From Dongia_A sp044226685 (GTDB lineage Bacteria; Pseudomonadota; Alphaproteobacteria; Dongiales; Dongiaceae): DNA of 64,000 nucleotides. Below the pieces are notes generated by a model, which saw only the letters and a program-made list of their open reading frames with translations, did no database searches and had not been told where the DNA came from. The number at the start of each line of letters is the position of its first letter. The first letter of the stretch is position 1. This document shows, one piece after another, positions 26,224 through 34,735 of this stretch. The DNA lies in the NCBI GenBank assembly GCA_044226685.1, contig JBGAGP010000005.1, positions 8,011-72,010 on the forward strand. The letters are read 5' to 3'. Position numbers and translations under genes: made by a program.

Positions 26224-26258
26224 GTCAATAATTAAATCAATCAGATTTAGTTATTGAC
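26224..26258. promoter_or_regulatory. 35-bp operator-like inverted repeat between frcB and the ROK regulator
   Basis: GTCAATAATTAAATC and GATTTAGTTATTGAC are inverted repeats with one mismatch around AATCA. The AT-rich block stands out sharply from the GC-rich surroundings and lies 126 bases upstream of frcB and about 107 bases upstream of the ROK gene. This is the natural place for the ROK repressor to control both divergent promoters. The protein-DNA link is inferred. Confidence 0.75.
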
Positions 26259-26364
26259 TCGCTTCGCCGCCCGGGGGGAAGGTTGCAGCCTCGCGGGGAG
26301 TCCCAACAGGTCAGCTTGCCGGCTTGGCCTGGTGATGGCACTCCCCGGCGGGGGGAGCAGGCGC

Positions 26365-27600
26365 ATGGGCGATTCGCCGCAATTCAGGGCAGGACAGGAG
26401 CGGGCGGCGCATCCGGGCGACCTGGCGCGCGGCGGCAGCCAGTCGGGGCTGCGCCTCTACAACGAGCGCCTGGTGCTGTCGCTGATCCGGCGCTACGGCA
26501 GCCTGCCCAAGGCGGAGATCGCGCGGGTCACCGGGCTCTCGGCGCAGACCGCCTCGGTCATCGTCAAGCAGCTGGAGGCGGATGGATTGCTGCTGCGCGA
26601 GACGCCGCAGCGCGGCCGCATCGGCCAGCCGCCGGTGCCCCTTTCGCTCAATCCGGACGGCGCCTTTTCCATCGGCCTCAAGGTCGGGCGGCGCAGCAGC
26701 GACCTGGTGCTGATCGACCTTGCCGGCAGGGTGCGCGCGTCCCTGCACCAGGCCTACCGCTATCCCGAGCCGCCGCGCATCCTCGACTTCCTGCGCGACG
26801 GGCTGAAGCAGCTGAAGGCCAAGCTGCGCGCCGCCGACCTCAAGCGCATCACCGGCCTCGGCATCGCCACGCCCTTCGAGATCTGGAACTGGGAGAAGGA
26901 GATCGGCGCGCCGCATGACGTGCTGCAGGTGTGGAAGAGCTTCGACCTGGCGGGCGAGGTGGCGCGGATCGCCGGCCTGCCGGTGCAACTCTGCAATGAC
27001 GCCACCGCGGCCTGCGCGGCGGAGCTGTCCTTCGGCACCGGCAGCCGGTTCCGCGACTTCGTCTATTTCTTCATCGGCTCCTTCATCGGCGGCGGCGTCG
27101 TCCTGAACGGCGCGCTGGTGCAGGGCCGCACCGGCAATGCCGGCGCCCTGGGCTCGATGCCGGTCGCCGGCGAGCGCGGCGCGGCCGGCGTGCAGCAGCT
27201 GATCCGCTCCGCCTCGCTCTACCGGCTGGAGCAGAAGATTTCCGCGCAGGGCCGCGACCCGCTGATGCTGTGGCAGGGCGGGGCGGACTGGGACGAGATC
27301 GGCCAGCCGCTCGACGCCTGGATCAAGGAGACCACCGCGCATCTGGCGCAGGCCATCCTCGCCAGCATGTCGGTGATCGATTTCGAGGCGGCGGTGATTG
27401 ACGGGGCTTTCCCCGCCGCCGTGCGCGGCCGCGTTGTGCGCGAGACGGCGCGGCAGATCGCGCGGCTCGATCGCCAGGGCCTGTCCGACTTCGAGATCGT
27501 CGAGGGCACCATCGGCGGCGACGCGCGCGCCGTCGGCGGCGCCAGCCTGCCGCTGCTGGCGAATTTCGCCGTCGACCGGGAGGTGATGTTCCGGGCGTGA
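26365..27600 (+). CDS. ROK family transcriptional regulator
   Basis: This 411-residue protein joins a winged HTH (about residues 25-85, LVLSLIRRYGSLPKAEIARV and GLSAQTASVIVKQLEADGLL) to a ROK domain (about 100-400, with VQLCNDATAACAAELSFGTG and FFIGSFIGGGVVLNGALVQG). The kinase phosphate loop (DxGxT) is degenerate (GLKVGRRSSD), so it is a sensor, not an enzyme. ATG at 26365 is preferred because GGGGGAG lies upstream; an earlier frame start at 26254 would lie inside the palindromic operator. It is divergent from frcBCA and probably its regulator. Confidence 0.9.
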   Translation: MGDSPQFRAGQERAAHPGDLARGGSQSGLRLYNERLVLSLIRRYGSLPKAEIARVTGLSAQTASVIVKQLEADGLLLRETPQRGRIGQPPVPLSLNPDGAFSIGLKVGRRSSDLVLIDLAGRVRASLHQAYRYPEPPRILDFLRDGLKQLKAKLRAADLKRITGLGIATPFEIWNWEKEIGAPHDVLQVWKSFDLAGEVARIAGLPVQLCNDATAACAAELSFGTGSRFRDFVYFFIGSFIGGGVVLNGALVQGRTGNAGALGSMPVAGERGAAGVQQLIRSASLYRLEQKISAQGRDPLMLWQGGADWDEIGQPLDAWIKETTAHLAQAILASMSVIDFEAAVIDGAFPAAVRGRVVRETARQIARLDRQGLSDFEIVEGTIGGDARAVGGASLPLLANFAVDREVMFRA

Positions 27601-27614
27601 GCGGCCGCGCCGGG

Positions 27615-28163
27615 TTATTCCGGGACTTTGCGCTGGCCGTCCTCGATGCGGCGGACGCTCGGCCAGTCGATGCGGTTCACGTGATTGCGGAGCGCGTCAC
27701 GGTCATCCTCCAGCATGTCGATGGCGCCGATCAGGCGGTCGACGGTCAGCCCGTCCTGCGATAGCGGCAGCGCCACATGCTCGATGGTGATCGGCAGGTG
27801 GCGGATCACCTCGAGGCGATGCACGGCGATGACGGGCGCCTTGGTGCGCATGGCGTAGCGCAGCGTGCTGCGCCACTCGGTGCCCCAGTCGCCAAGGTCG
27901 AGAGTGCAGACCTGCTCTCCGGTGAGCTCGGCACCGAACAGCCGGACCAGCTCGGTGCCGAACAGCTGCAACCGGAATTTCGTGTCATCGGCGGAACTGC
28001 GGTCGACCGCGGCGATATAGGTGTTGGGGATGGCCGCGACCATCTGCGCCGGGTCGATGTCGGAACGCCGTGGCAACCGCCCGCCGCGCATCATCGCGCA
28101 ATAGTGGCTGTATAGCGCCCGTAACCGCGCGCTCTGGAAATCCTGCGACAAGCCCGCCCCCAA
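27615..28163 (-). CDS. PAS_5 domain protein
   Basis: This 182-residue protein follows the alphaproteobacterial PAS_5 family pattern: LRALYSHYCAMMRGGRLPRR, SDIDPAQMVAAIPNTYIAAV, FRLQLFGTELVRLFGAELTG and VALPLSQDGLTVDRLIGAID. Such proteins are single PAS-like sensory domains without an output domain; their ligand and partner are unknown. It is convergent with the ROK gene and does not share an operon with an obvious kinase. Confidence 0.8.
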   Translation of the reverse strand: MGAGLSQDFQSARLRALYSHYCAMMRGGRLPRRSDIDPAQMVAAIPNTYIAAVDRSSADDTKFRLQLFGTELVRLFGAELTGEQVCTLDLGDWGTEWRSTLRYAMRTKAPVIAVHRLEVIRHLPITIEHVALPLSQDGLTVDRLIGAIDMLEDDRDALRNHVNRIDWPSVRRIEDGQRKVPE

Positions 28164-28261
28164 GCGATGGCCATGACCCTCTATCTAGAAGAGTGGGGAT
28201 TGCGGGCAGGGGCGTCAATTGCCACCATTTGTCGCGGACGCTTACGAGCCTTATCCTTTGG

Positions 28262-28762
28262 TTAAGCCGGACGCGACAAGGACCTGGGACCTGGGCGGGC
28301 GTCCGGTTCGCGCCAGCGCCACGGTTCCGTCGTCCGATGGAGCCGGCGATAGCGCTGCAGGTTGGCGGACGACGCCGCCAGCACGGGGACCTGTGCCAGC
28401 CGACAGCGTTCCGCCAACGGCTGAAGCCACTCGTAGCGGACATCGCCCCAGAACCAGGTGACAGGTGCCCCGTGTTCCAGCCGGACCTGCGTGATCTCCA
28501 CCATCACGCCGTGCAAGTTGAACGCGCGCTTGTGGGCGAAGCGCTTCGCAGCGATCTCGGTGAAGTCGGGCCGCGCTGCGTCAAGTATTTGGTCCAGGCG
28601 TTCAAGAGAGTCCGTGCGCCACAGAAGATCGATGTCCGCGTGCGGGCGCGGCGGACAAAGCCCGAAGGCCTCCTCCGCCCAGCCGCCGAACAGCAGGCAG
28701 TCCAGTCCGGCGCGTTCCAGCCGTCGTAGAACTTCGACGACGAAGGCGGCATCGGCCGGCAT
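28262..28762 (-). CDS. Minimal nucleotidyltransferase (aminoglycoside adenylyltransferase-like)
   Basis: This 166-residue protein has the nucleotidyltransferase motif GGWAEEAFGLCPPRPHADID, meaning the G-G/S-W start with the D-x-D metal site, then LLWRTDSLERLDQIL and VMVEITQVRLEHGAPVTWFW. The pattern resembles ANT(2'')/LinA-type enzymes that adenylate small molecules, but many stand-alone family members have no known substrate. It is one base away from the dimethylformamidase-like large subunit on the same strand, so they may be co-transcribed. Resistance to an antibiotic should not be assumed. Confidence 0.7.
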   Translation of the reverse strand: MPADAAFVVEVLRRLERAGLDCLLFGGWAEEAFGLCPPRPHADIDLLWRTDSLERLDQILDAARPDFTEIAAKRFAHKRAFNLHGVMVEITQVRLEHGAPVTWFWGDVRYEWLQPLAERCRLAQVPVLAASSANLQRYRRLHRTTEPWRWREPDARPGPRSLSRPA

Positions 28763-28763
28763 T

Positions 28764-30968
28764 TCAGAGCGGCTTTGGATCGACGAAGCGGCGCAGCACG
28801 TTCTCGGTGATGCGCGAGACGTTGTTGTCGTAGTCGTTGTGCGACAAACTGCCCATCCAGGCGATGGAGCTGACCGAGAACACGCCGCCGCCCTTGGGCG
28901 TCTCGAAGAAGACCAGGTCGGCGCGCACCAGCGGCGATTGCGAGCCGGTGAGGTCCGGCGTGTTCACCAGGATCTCCTCGCAGACCACCATGTAGATGTC
29001 GGTGTGCCTTTCGGAGGAGGCGAGCACAAGGGCGTGCGGCGGCGTGCCGAGCAGGGGATCGGCGCGGTCGAGCTCGAGGCCGGCTGCGCCGCCGCCGACC
29101 AGGCCGAAATCGCCGATCAGCTCGTCGTCCCCCACGCCCTCGAAGATGAACCTGGCGCGCGGATCGAAACTGTCCGGCTTGCGGCGGTAATACGACGACA
29201 GGTCGAAGCCCTGCGCGGTGAAGCCGGTGCCGACCAGCAGGTTCGGCGGCCGACCCTGCCTTCGCCACAGCCCGCCATATTCGCCGGTGAAGGAGTGGAA
29301 ATACTCGCCTGGCTCCGCCGCCCAGGTGCGGATGCCGTCCTCGGCCCGGCGCACCTCGATCACGCCGGGCAGGGATTCGTGATACCCGATGCGCCAGTAG
29401 AAGCCGTTGGCGCCGAGATACATCAGGCGGCCGCCTTCCCGGGTGAAGCGGGTCATCGCGTCCAGCATGCGGGTCGAATAGTATTCGGGGTGCGAGCCGG
29501 TGAGCACGACACGGTAGCCGTCGAGCAGGTCGAAGCCCTCTGCGTGCAGGTCCTCGTCGGTGATGACGTCGTATGCGAATCCCTTGCGCTCCAGCCAGTC
29601 GGTCAGATGCAGGTCGGCATTGAATTGCCACAGGCCGGAGCCCTTGGCGCCGAGCCAGGAGGCGTATTTCGGGCGCAGGTTCAGGATCGGGCGCAGCCGC
29701 GAGGAGTAGCAGATGCCGCTGCCGTCGACGTGGTTGTCGTAGAGCGAGGCGCAATATTCCGGATGCACCATCAAGTGCAGGTCGTTCGGCTGCAGCACGA
29801 CGAGGCGTCCCGCGACCATTTGCGCGCCGGGCGAGGAGAAGGAATTCGCGTCGTTGGCATAGGCCATGTAGCTCGCCGTCGGCGCCAGGAAGGCGATATC
29901 GGCATTGCGCTTGCCCTTCGGGGGGCGGACGAAGAAGGGGATGTGGTCCTCGTCGTCACCTGAGCGCAGTCGCGCGGCATAGATGCCGCTCTTCAGGTCC
30001 TGCGGGATCTCCAGGCGGAAATCCTCCTGCCAGTTGGAATCGTAGAGATCGTCTTCGTGGAAATGGATGGCGCCATACTGTTCGGGCGCGCTTTTCCAGT
30101 CCATCGCCGCGCCATCCCAGTTCCATCCCTTCATGGCGCGTGCCGGAAGATTGACGAGCTCGCCGTGGAAGGCGTTGCGGCTGAGGTCTTCGATCTTCGT
30201 GCCGGTCATGCCGCGGGCGAAGTCCCAGGCGGCAACCAGGCCCGGCAGGCGCATCGCCTCGGTGAAATCGCGCACCGCGCGGTCGGCTTCGTCCGGGGAC
30301 AAGGCGCGGTCGTACAGGCGCGGGGAATCGATCTTGCCGTTGAAATGCGCGTCGAGCCGCTCCATCCGCATCGCCGCCATGACGAGCGGTACGCTGACCG
30401 GCTTCATCGCGTCCCGGGCGATCGCCAGGCTGCGCTCGTCGCTGCGATCGGCGCGGGGGTAGGCCAGCAGCTGGCACTGCCAGAGCCGGACCGTGCCGGT
30501 GGCGGCGTCGAAGCTGGCGCCGATGCTGTACCAGTGGCGGGCGAGCAGCGGCTGCGACAGGGCGACCCATTCGGTCAACCGGTTGCCCAGCAGCAGGCCG
30601 AGGCAGCCGTCGGTGTTGAGGATCAGCGCCCAGCCTTCCGTGTTGTTGTGCCACTGGCTGAACAGCGCCTGGCGCCGGTCGGGCAGGGTCGGCCAGATCA
30701 TGGCCGCGACGGTGAAACTGGTGAGCGCGGGCACATTCTGCACGATGGCCGCCGACCCGGCATGGATCTTCTGCGCCCGGCCGGGATACTCGCCGCTGAC
30801 CTTCGTGGCGATTTCGCGCTCCTGGAAGCCGGGGCCCTCCGGGTTGGTGTCGCCATGCACCAGCCGCACGATGTCGGCGCGATAGCGCGGCGCGTCTGAG
30901 CTCACCATGAAGCGTATGGTCTCGCCGGGAGCGACGGAGAAGCGGTCGGCGTAGCCGGTGATCTTCAA
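28764..30968 (-). CDS. N,N-dimethylformamidase-like large (beta) subunit
   Basis: This 734-residue protein matches the large subunit of N,N-dimethylformamidase (about 760 residues): an N-terminal beta region (KITGYADRFSVAPGETIRFM), a LamG/concanavalin-like middle (TSFTVAAMIWPTLPDRRQAL, AHFNGKIDSPRLYDRALSPD) and the conserved C-terminal catalytic half (IAFLAPTASYMAYANDANSF, VVLTGSHPEYYSTRMLDAMT, LMYLGANGFYWRIGYHES). The known enzyme is an iron amidohydrolase that splits DMF into dimethylamine and formate. The start is TTG at 30968, after GGGGAGGA and overlapping the small-subunit stop. Substrate may be another formamide or amide. Confidence 0.82.
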   Translation of the reverse strand: MKITGYADRFSVAPGETIRFMVSSDAPRYRADIVRLVHGDTNPEGPGFQEREIATKVSGEYPGRAQKIHAGSAAIVQNVPALTSFTVAAMIWPTLPDRRQALFSQWHNNTEGWALILNTDGCLGLLLGNRLTEWVALSQPLLARHWYSIGASFDAATGTVRLWQCQLLAYPRADRSDERSLAIARDAMKPVSVPLVMAAMRMERLDAHFNGKIDSPRLYDRALSPDEADRAVRDFTEAMRLPGLVAAWDFARGMTGTKIEDLSRNAFHGELVNLPARAMKGWNWDGAAMDWKSAPEQYGAIHFHEDDLYDSNWQEDFRLEIPQDLKSGIYAARLRSGDDEDHIPFFVRPPKGKRNADIAFLAPTASYMAYANDANSFSSPGAQMVAGRLVVLQPNDLHLMVHPEYCASLYDNHVDGSGICYSSRLRPILNLRPKYASWLGAKGSGLWQFNADLHLTDWLERKGFAYDVITDEDLHAEGFDLLDGYRVVLTGSHPEYYSTRMLDAMTRFTREGGRLMYLGANGFYWRIGYHESLPGVIEVRRAEDGIRTWAAEPGEYFHSFTGEYGGLWRRQGRPPNLLVGTGFTAQGFDLSSYYRRKPDSFDPRARFIFEGVGDDELIGDFGLVGGGAAGLELDRADPLLGTPPHALVLASSERHTDIYMVVCEEILVNTPDLTGSQSPLVRADLVFFETPKGGGVFSVSSIAWMGSLSHNDYDNNVSRITENVLRRFVDPKPL

Positions 30969-31261
30969 TTGATGTCCTCCCCCGTCATCGCCTTCCAGCG
31001 CTGGCGGAAGACGAAGAGCTCCGCTTCGTTCAGATCGGTGAAGACGTGGCTGGTGAGTTGCACCGGCTGGCCGCGCTTGCCGCTGATAATGCCGAGGGTC
31101 CATTCGCGATGCGGCTGGGTGGCGACGAGCACGAACTTGCCGGCCTGTGGTGCTGAGCGCATGGCATTCAGAATGCGCTGCAGCCCGGGCGAATGCGGGC
31201 CGACCGGACGGGCGCGGAACTCGTCGACGTACTGACGGTCTTCGGGCGTGATGCGATACAT
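30965..31261 (-). CDS. N,N-dimethylformamidase-like small (alpha) subunit
   Basis: This 98-residue protein lies immediately upstream of the large-subunit gene and overlaps it by four bases. It reads MYRITPEDRQYVDEFRARP, then GKFVLVATQPHREWTLGIIS, TSHVFTDLNEAELFVFRQRW, consistent with the small subunit of two-component dimethylformamidase. Small and large genes in this tight order are the typical arrangement of the enzyme. On its own the short protein would be called hypothetical, so the call leans on context. Confidence 0.75.
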   Translation of the reverse strand: MYRITPEDRQYVDEFRARPVGPHSPGLQRILNAMRSAPQAGKFVLVATQPHREWTLGIISGKRGQPVQLTSHVFTDLNEAELFVFRQRWKAMTGEDIN

Positions 31262-31332
31262 GCGGGTTCCCCGGGCTCGTGACCGTATTAGCGCCTATTG
31301 GGTGCGCGTGTTGCAAGTGGCTCGGTCGCATT

Positions 31333-31355
31333 CCCTCCACCGGAACGGGGGAGGG
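31333..31355. repeat. GC-rich hairpin between acoC-like and dimethylformamidase-like genes
   Basis: CCCTCCACCG and CGGGGGAGGG form a 10-bp stem with one mismatch around GAA. It is one of two GC-rich hairpins in the 180-base gap and has no clear T-run. It may be part of a dispersed intergenic repeat, because similar C-rich blocks occur near 36331 and 36480. Confidence 0.5.
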
Positions 31356-31416
31356 TTAGGGAGGTGGCAGCCGGTTCGCCGGCGCGGGAAGTCTTCGCGC
31401 GCTGCCCCCACCCCAA

Positions 31417-31438
31417 CCCTCCCCCTGAAGGGGGAGGG
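31417..31438. terminator. Perfect hairpin just after the acoC-like stop
   Basis: CCCTCCCCCT and AGGGGGAGGG form a perfect 10-bp stem with a two-base spacer, three bases beyond the end of the minus-strand acoC-like gene. There is no U-tract on either strand, so it may stop transcription only weakly or be an intergenic repeat. Confidence 0.5.
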
Positions 31439-31441
31439 AGT

Positions 31442-32710
31442 TTATCGGAGCAGCAGGTCGGCGACGAAGTTGGGCGCGGTCCAGTGCGGCATGTGGCCGG
31501 CATTCTTCACGAAATGCACCGCCACTTCGGCGGGCAGATTGGCGGCGTGCTGCCAGGGGATGACGGGGTCGGCGAGGCCGAAGACGGTTGTGATCGAAGT
31601 CTTGACCCGCGCCAGGTCCGAAACGATCAGATGCCGCTGCCGGCCCTCGGCGGTGACCGAGGCGGTGATGGCGCGCAGCAACTCGCGGCGCCTGCCGATC
31701 TGCGCCAGCAGCCCGTCAAGATAGGCACGGGAGAGGGCGCCGCCGCCGAGCTTGGCGGTTTCGCGCTCCAGATCGGCGATGCTGGTCGCCTCGACCATGC
31801 CGGAGATGAAACCGGCATCGATCTCCGGCCCCAGCCCGGCGGGGGCGAGCAGCATCAGGCGCTCGACCTCGATTTCGCGCTCGGCGGCGAGGCGCGCGGC
31901 GATCATGGCGCCCAGCGAATGGCCGACCAGCTTCACCGGGCCGAAGGCGCTGGCGCGCACCGCCATCGCGGTGAGCTCGGCGGCCTCGTCCAGACTGCGC
32001 GCCACCGCGTCGCTGGCGCCGTGGGCGGGCAGATCGAGCGCCAAAACGCGGATACCCTGCTTCGCCAGACGCCGCGCGAGGAGGGAAAACGAATCCGCTT
32101 CGGCAAAAAGCCCGTGGATCAGGAAGGCATCGCCTTTCCGTTGGCCTTGTGCCGGCCATTCCTTGACCACCAGGGTGCCGGCGCGGGTGGCAACCTCGAC
32201 AACAGTTTCCTTGACCAGCATCGGCTGCGCCACGGCGGCGCCGGCGATGGCCGCCAGGACATCCTCGCCGCTGATGCGGCCGCCGCGGCCGGTGCCGGCC
32301 AATCCCGCGAGCGGCACGGCATGATCACGCGCCAGGCGCCGGGCGCGTGGGCTGGCGCGAATGCCGGCGGTCTCCGGCGGCAAACCGCGCGCCGGTGCCG
32401 CGCGCGCGGGCGAAGCAGGAGCGGCGGTTTTTGCGGTGGCGGCGGGCGCCGCGGGCGCAACCTTGCCACCCGCCACCTCGATGCGCGCGATGGGCCCGTC
32501 GACCGGGATCATCTGGGTTTCGAAAGCGAGATGCTCGACCATCACGCCGTCCTGCAGGGCGGGGACCTCGACCACGGTCTTGTCGGTCTCGACCTCGAGC
32601 AGGATCTCGCCGCGCTTGAATCGGTCGCCCGGCTGCTTCAGCCAGCCGACGATGCGGCCTTCCTCCATGGTCTCGCCGAGGCGCGGCAGGGGCAGGGTGA
32701 CGACGCCCAT
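31442..32710 (-). CDS. acoC: Acetoin dehydrogenase E2-like acyltransferase with alpha/beta hydrolase domain
   Basis: This 422-residue protein has an N-terminal lipoyl domain (Lys44 in ETDKTVVEVPA), an alanine/proline linker, a peripheral subunit-binding domain (SPRARRLARDHAVPLAGLAG, GRGGRISGEDVLAAI) and, instead of the CoA-acyltransferase core, an alpha/beta hydrolase domain with the nucleophile in VGHSLGAMIAARLA. This layout is the AcoC type of acetoin dehydrogenase E2. It follows the E1 beta and E1 alpha genes on the same strand. Acetoin or a related alpha-hydroxyketone is the probable substrate. Confidence 0.88.
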   Translation of the reverse strand: MGVVTLPLPRLGETMEEGRIVGWLKQPGDRFKRGEILLEVETDKTVVEVPALQDGVMVEHLAFETQMIPVDGPIARIEVAGGKVAPAAPAATAKTAAPASPARAAPARGLPPETAGIRASPRARRLARDHAVPLAGLAGTGRGGRISGEDVLAAIAGAAVAQPMLVKETVVEVATRAGTLVVKEWPAQGQRKGDAFLIHGLFAEADSFSLLARRLAKQGIRVLALDLPAHGASDAVARSLDEAAELTAMAVRASAFGPVKLVGHSLGAMIAARLAAEREIEVERLMLLAPAGLGPEIDAGFISGMVEATSIADLERETAKLGGGALSRAYLDGLLAQIGRRRELLRAITASVTAEGRQRHLIVSDLARVKTSITTVFGLADPVIPWQHAANLPAEVAVHFVKNAGHMPHWTAPNFVADLLLR

Positions 32711-32711
32711 G

Positions 32712-33719
32712 TCAGGCTTCCGCCCAGCTCGGCGCCTGGCGCTTCACCTGCCACAGCGCCGTCTCGTAGATCAGCTGTGCGTCCGGCACCGCGCCGCGCT
32801 CCAGCGCGGGCGAGACCGGGATCGGGATGTCCTCGCCCGCGACGCGCATCACCGGCTCTTCCAGGTGATCGAAGCAGAGCTCGTGAATGCGCGCGGAAAG
32901 CTCGGCGGAGAAGCCGCCGGTCTGGTGCGCCTCGCTCACCACGATGGCGCGGTGGGTGCGGCGGACCGATTGCGCCAGCGTGGCATCGTCCAGCGGGTTC
33001 AGCGTGCGCAGGTCGATCACCTCGGCGGCGACGCCATCGGCCGCCAGCATGTCGGCGGCGGTCAGCGCCTCCTGCACCATGCGCGAATAGGCGACGATGG
33101 TGACGTCGCTGCCGGGACGGCGCACCAGCGCCTTGCCCCAGGGGCCGTCCGGCTTGCCGACATCCAGCATGCCCTTCTGCGTGTAGAGGCCCTTGTGCTC
33201 CAGGAACACGACGGGGTCGGGCAAGGTGAGGGCGTGGCGCAGCAGGTGATAGGCGTCGTTGATGGTGGCCGGCATGGCGACGCGCAGGCCGGGAATATGC
33301 GCCATCCAGGCTTCGAGCGACTGCGAGTGCTGGGCCGCCGCCGAGCGGCCGGTGCCGCCCTGGCTGCGCAGCACCATCGGCACGCCGATCTGGCCGCCGA
33401 ACATGTAGCGGATCTTGGCCGCCTGGTTGGCGAGCTGGTCCATCACCATGCCGACGAAGTCGACATACATGAGCTCGACCACCGGCCGGAGGCCGCTCAT
33501 CGCCGCCCCCACCGCGGCGCCGACAAAGCCGGGCTCGGAGATCGGCGTGTCGAGGATGCGTTCGGCGCCGAACATTTCCAGCATGCCCTTGGTCACGCCA
33601 TAGGCGCCGCCATAGAGGCCGACTTCCTCGCCCATGACGACGATGTCGGGGTCCTGCTCCATGGCATCGATCAGCGCCTGGCGCAGCGCGTCGCGGTAGG
33701 TGCTCTCCACGGCGCTCAT
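32712..33719 (-). CDS. acoB: Acetoin/2-oxo-acid dehydrogenase E1 beta subunit
   Basis: This 335-residue transketolase-like subunit starts MSAVESTYRDALRQALIDAM and contains EEVGLYGGAYGVTKGM, DTPISEPGFVGAAVGAAMSG, RSQGGTGRSAAAQHSQSLEA and the C-terminal VVSEAHQTGGFSAELSARI. It pairs with the E1 alpha subunit to decarboxylate or cleave the substrate with thiamine diphosphate. ATG overlaps the E1 alpha stop by four bases, and one base separates it from acoC. Confidence 0.9.
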   Translation of the reverse strand: MSAVESTYRDALRQALIDAMEQDPDIVVMGEEVGLYGGAYGVTKGMLEMFGAERILDTPISEPGFVGAAVGAAMSGLRPVVELMYVDFVGMVMDQLANQAAKIRYMFGGQIGVPMVLRSQGGTGRSAAAQHSQSLEAWMAHIPGLRVAMPATINDAYHLLRHALTLPDPVVFLEHKGLYTQKGMLDVGKPDGPWGKALVRRPGSDVTIVAYSRMVQEALTAADMLAADGVAAEVIDLRTLNPLDDATLAQSVRRTHRAIVVSEAHQTGGFSAELSARIHELCFDHLEEPVMRVAGEDIPIPVSPALERGAVPDAQLIYETALWQVKRQAPSWAEA

Positions 33720-34735
33720 CGCGAATTCTCCGACAGGATGGCGCTCAACCGGTCGCGCAACGGCACCGGCTTCGGCTGGTCCGGGGCGTAGACATCCTCG
33801 AACATGGTGGAGACGTCCGGCAGATGCTCGGCGATGGCCTGTTCGAGCGCGTTGTCCATCTCGGTCGCGATCTCCGCGTCGAGCGCATCGAGATTGACCG
33901 CCGTCGCGCCCTTTCGCGCGATCAGCCGCTCGCGGGCGAATTTCAGCGGATCGCGCTGGCGGCCCTGTTCCTCCTCCGCGCTGTCGCGATAGGGACTCTT
34001 GTCCATGCGGGCGTGGCCGAAGAAGCGGTAGCAGGTGAGCACCAGCAGGCCCGGCTTGCCGTCGCGCGCATTGGCCAGCATGCGCTCGGCGGTTTCGTGC
34101 ACCGCCTCGATGTCGGTGCCGTCGACAATCTCGCCGGCCAGGCCGAAGGCCCGCGCGCGCTCGTCGAAGGCGAGGTTGGCGGTGGCGCGGTCGACCCGCG
34201 TGCCCATGCCGTATTGGTTGTTGATGCAGCAGAACAGGACCGGCAGCGACCACAAGGCGGCGAGGTTCATGCTCTCGTAGAGGATGCCCTGCTGCATGGC
34301 GCCGTCGCCGTAGAAGGCGACCGCGACGCGCTTCTGCTTCTTGCGCTTGTAGGCGAGGGCCGCGCCGACCGCGTGGGCGATGCCGCCGCCGACGATGGCG
34401 TTGGCGCCGAGATGGCCGAGGCCCATGTCGGCGATGTGCATGGAGCCGCCCTTGCCGCGGCAATAGCCATTGGCCTTGCCGGCGATCTCCGCCAGCATCC
34501 GCGCGGGCTCGGCGCCGCGGGCGACGAAGATGCCATGGCCGCGGTGGTGGGTGGTGAAGCTGTCCTTCGCCTCCATGGCGCGGCACACGCCCGCCACGGA
34601 TTCCTCGCCGATGGAGAGGTGCAGCATCGAGCCGGCGGTTTCCGAGCGCACGAACATCTCGCTGACCCGCTCTTCCAGCGAACGGATGCGCCGCATGTCG
34701 CGGTAGAGGGCGAGGAGGAGCTGGTTGTTTGTCAT
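33716..34735 (-). CDS. acoA: Acetoin/2-oxo-acid dehydrogenase E1 alpha subunit
   Basis: This 339-residue subunit binds thiamine diphosphate through GDGAMQQGILYESMNLAALW followed by CCINNQYGMGT. Other family blocks are HHRGHGIFVARGAEPARMLA, GKGGSMHIADMGLGHLGANA and CYRFFGHARMDKSPYRD. It starts ATG 34735, overlapping the stop of the upstream FGGY kinase by four bases, so kinase and dehydrogenase are translationally coupled. This link between a sugar kinase and an acetoin-type dehydrogenase is unusual. Confidence 0.9.
   Translation of the reverse strand: MTNNQLLLALYRDMRRIRSLEERVSEMFVRSETAGSMLHLSIGEESVAGVCRAMEAKDSFTTHHRGHGIFVARGAEPARMLAEIAGKANGYCRGKGGSMHIADMGLGHLGANAIVGGGIAHAVGAALAYKRKKQKRVAVAFYGDGAMQQGILYESMNLAALWSLPVLFCCINNQYGMGTRVDRATANLAFDERARAFGLAGEIVDGTDIEAVHETAERMLANARDGKPGLLVLTCYRFFGHARMDKSPYRDSAEEEQGRQRDPLKFARERLIARKGATAVNLDALDAEIATEMDNALEQAIAEHLPDVSTMFEDVYAPDQPKPVPLRDRLSAILSENSR

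Noticed and set aside
28262..28762. Antibiotic resistance gene
   Set aside because: The nucleotidyltransferase motif is shared by many enzymes of unknown substrate, and no mobile element or resistance neighbour is present.
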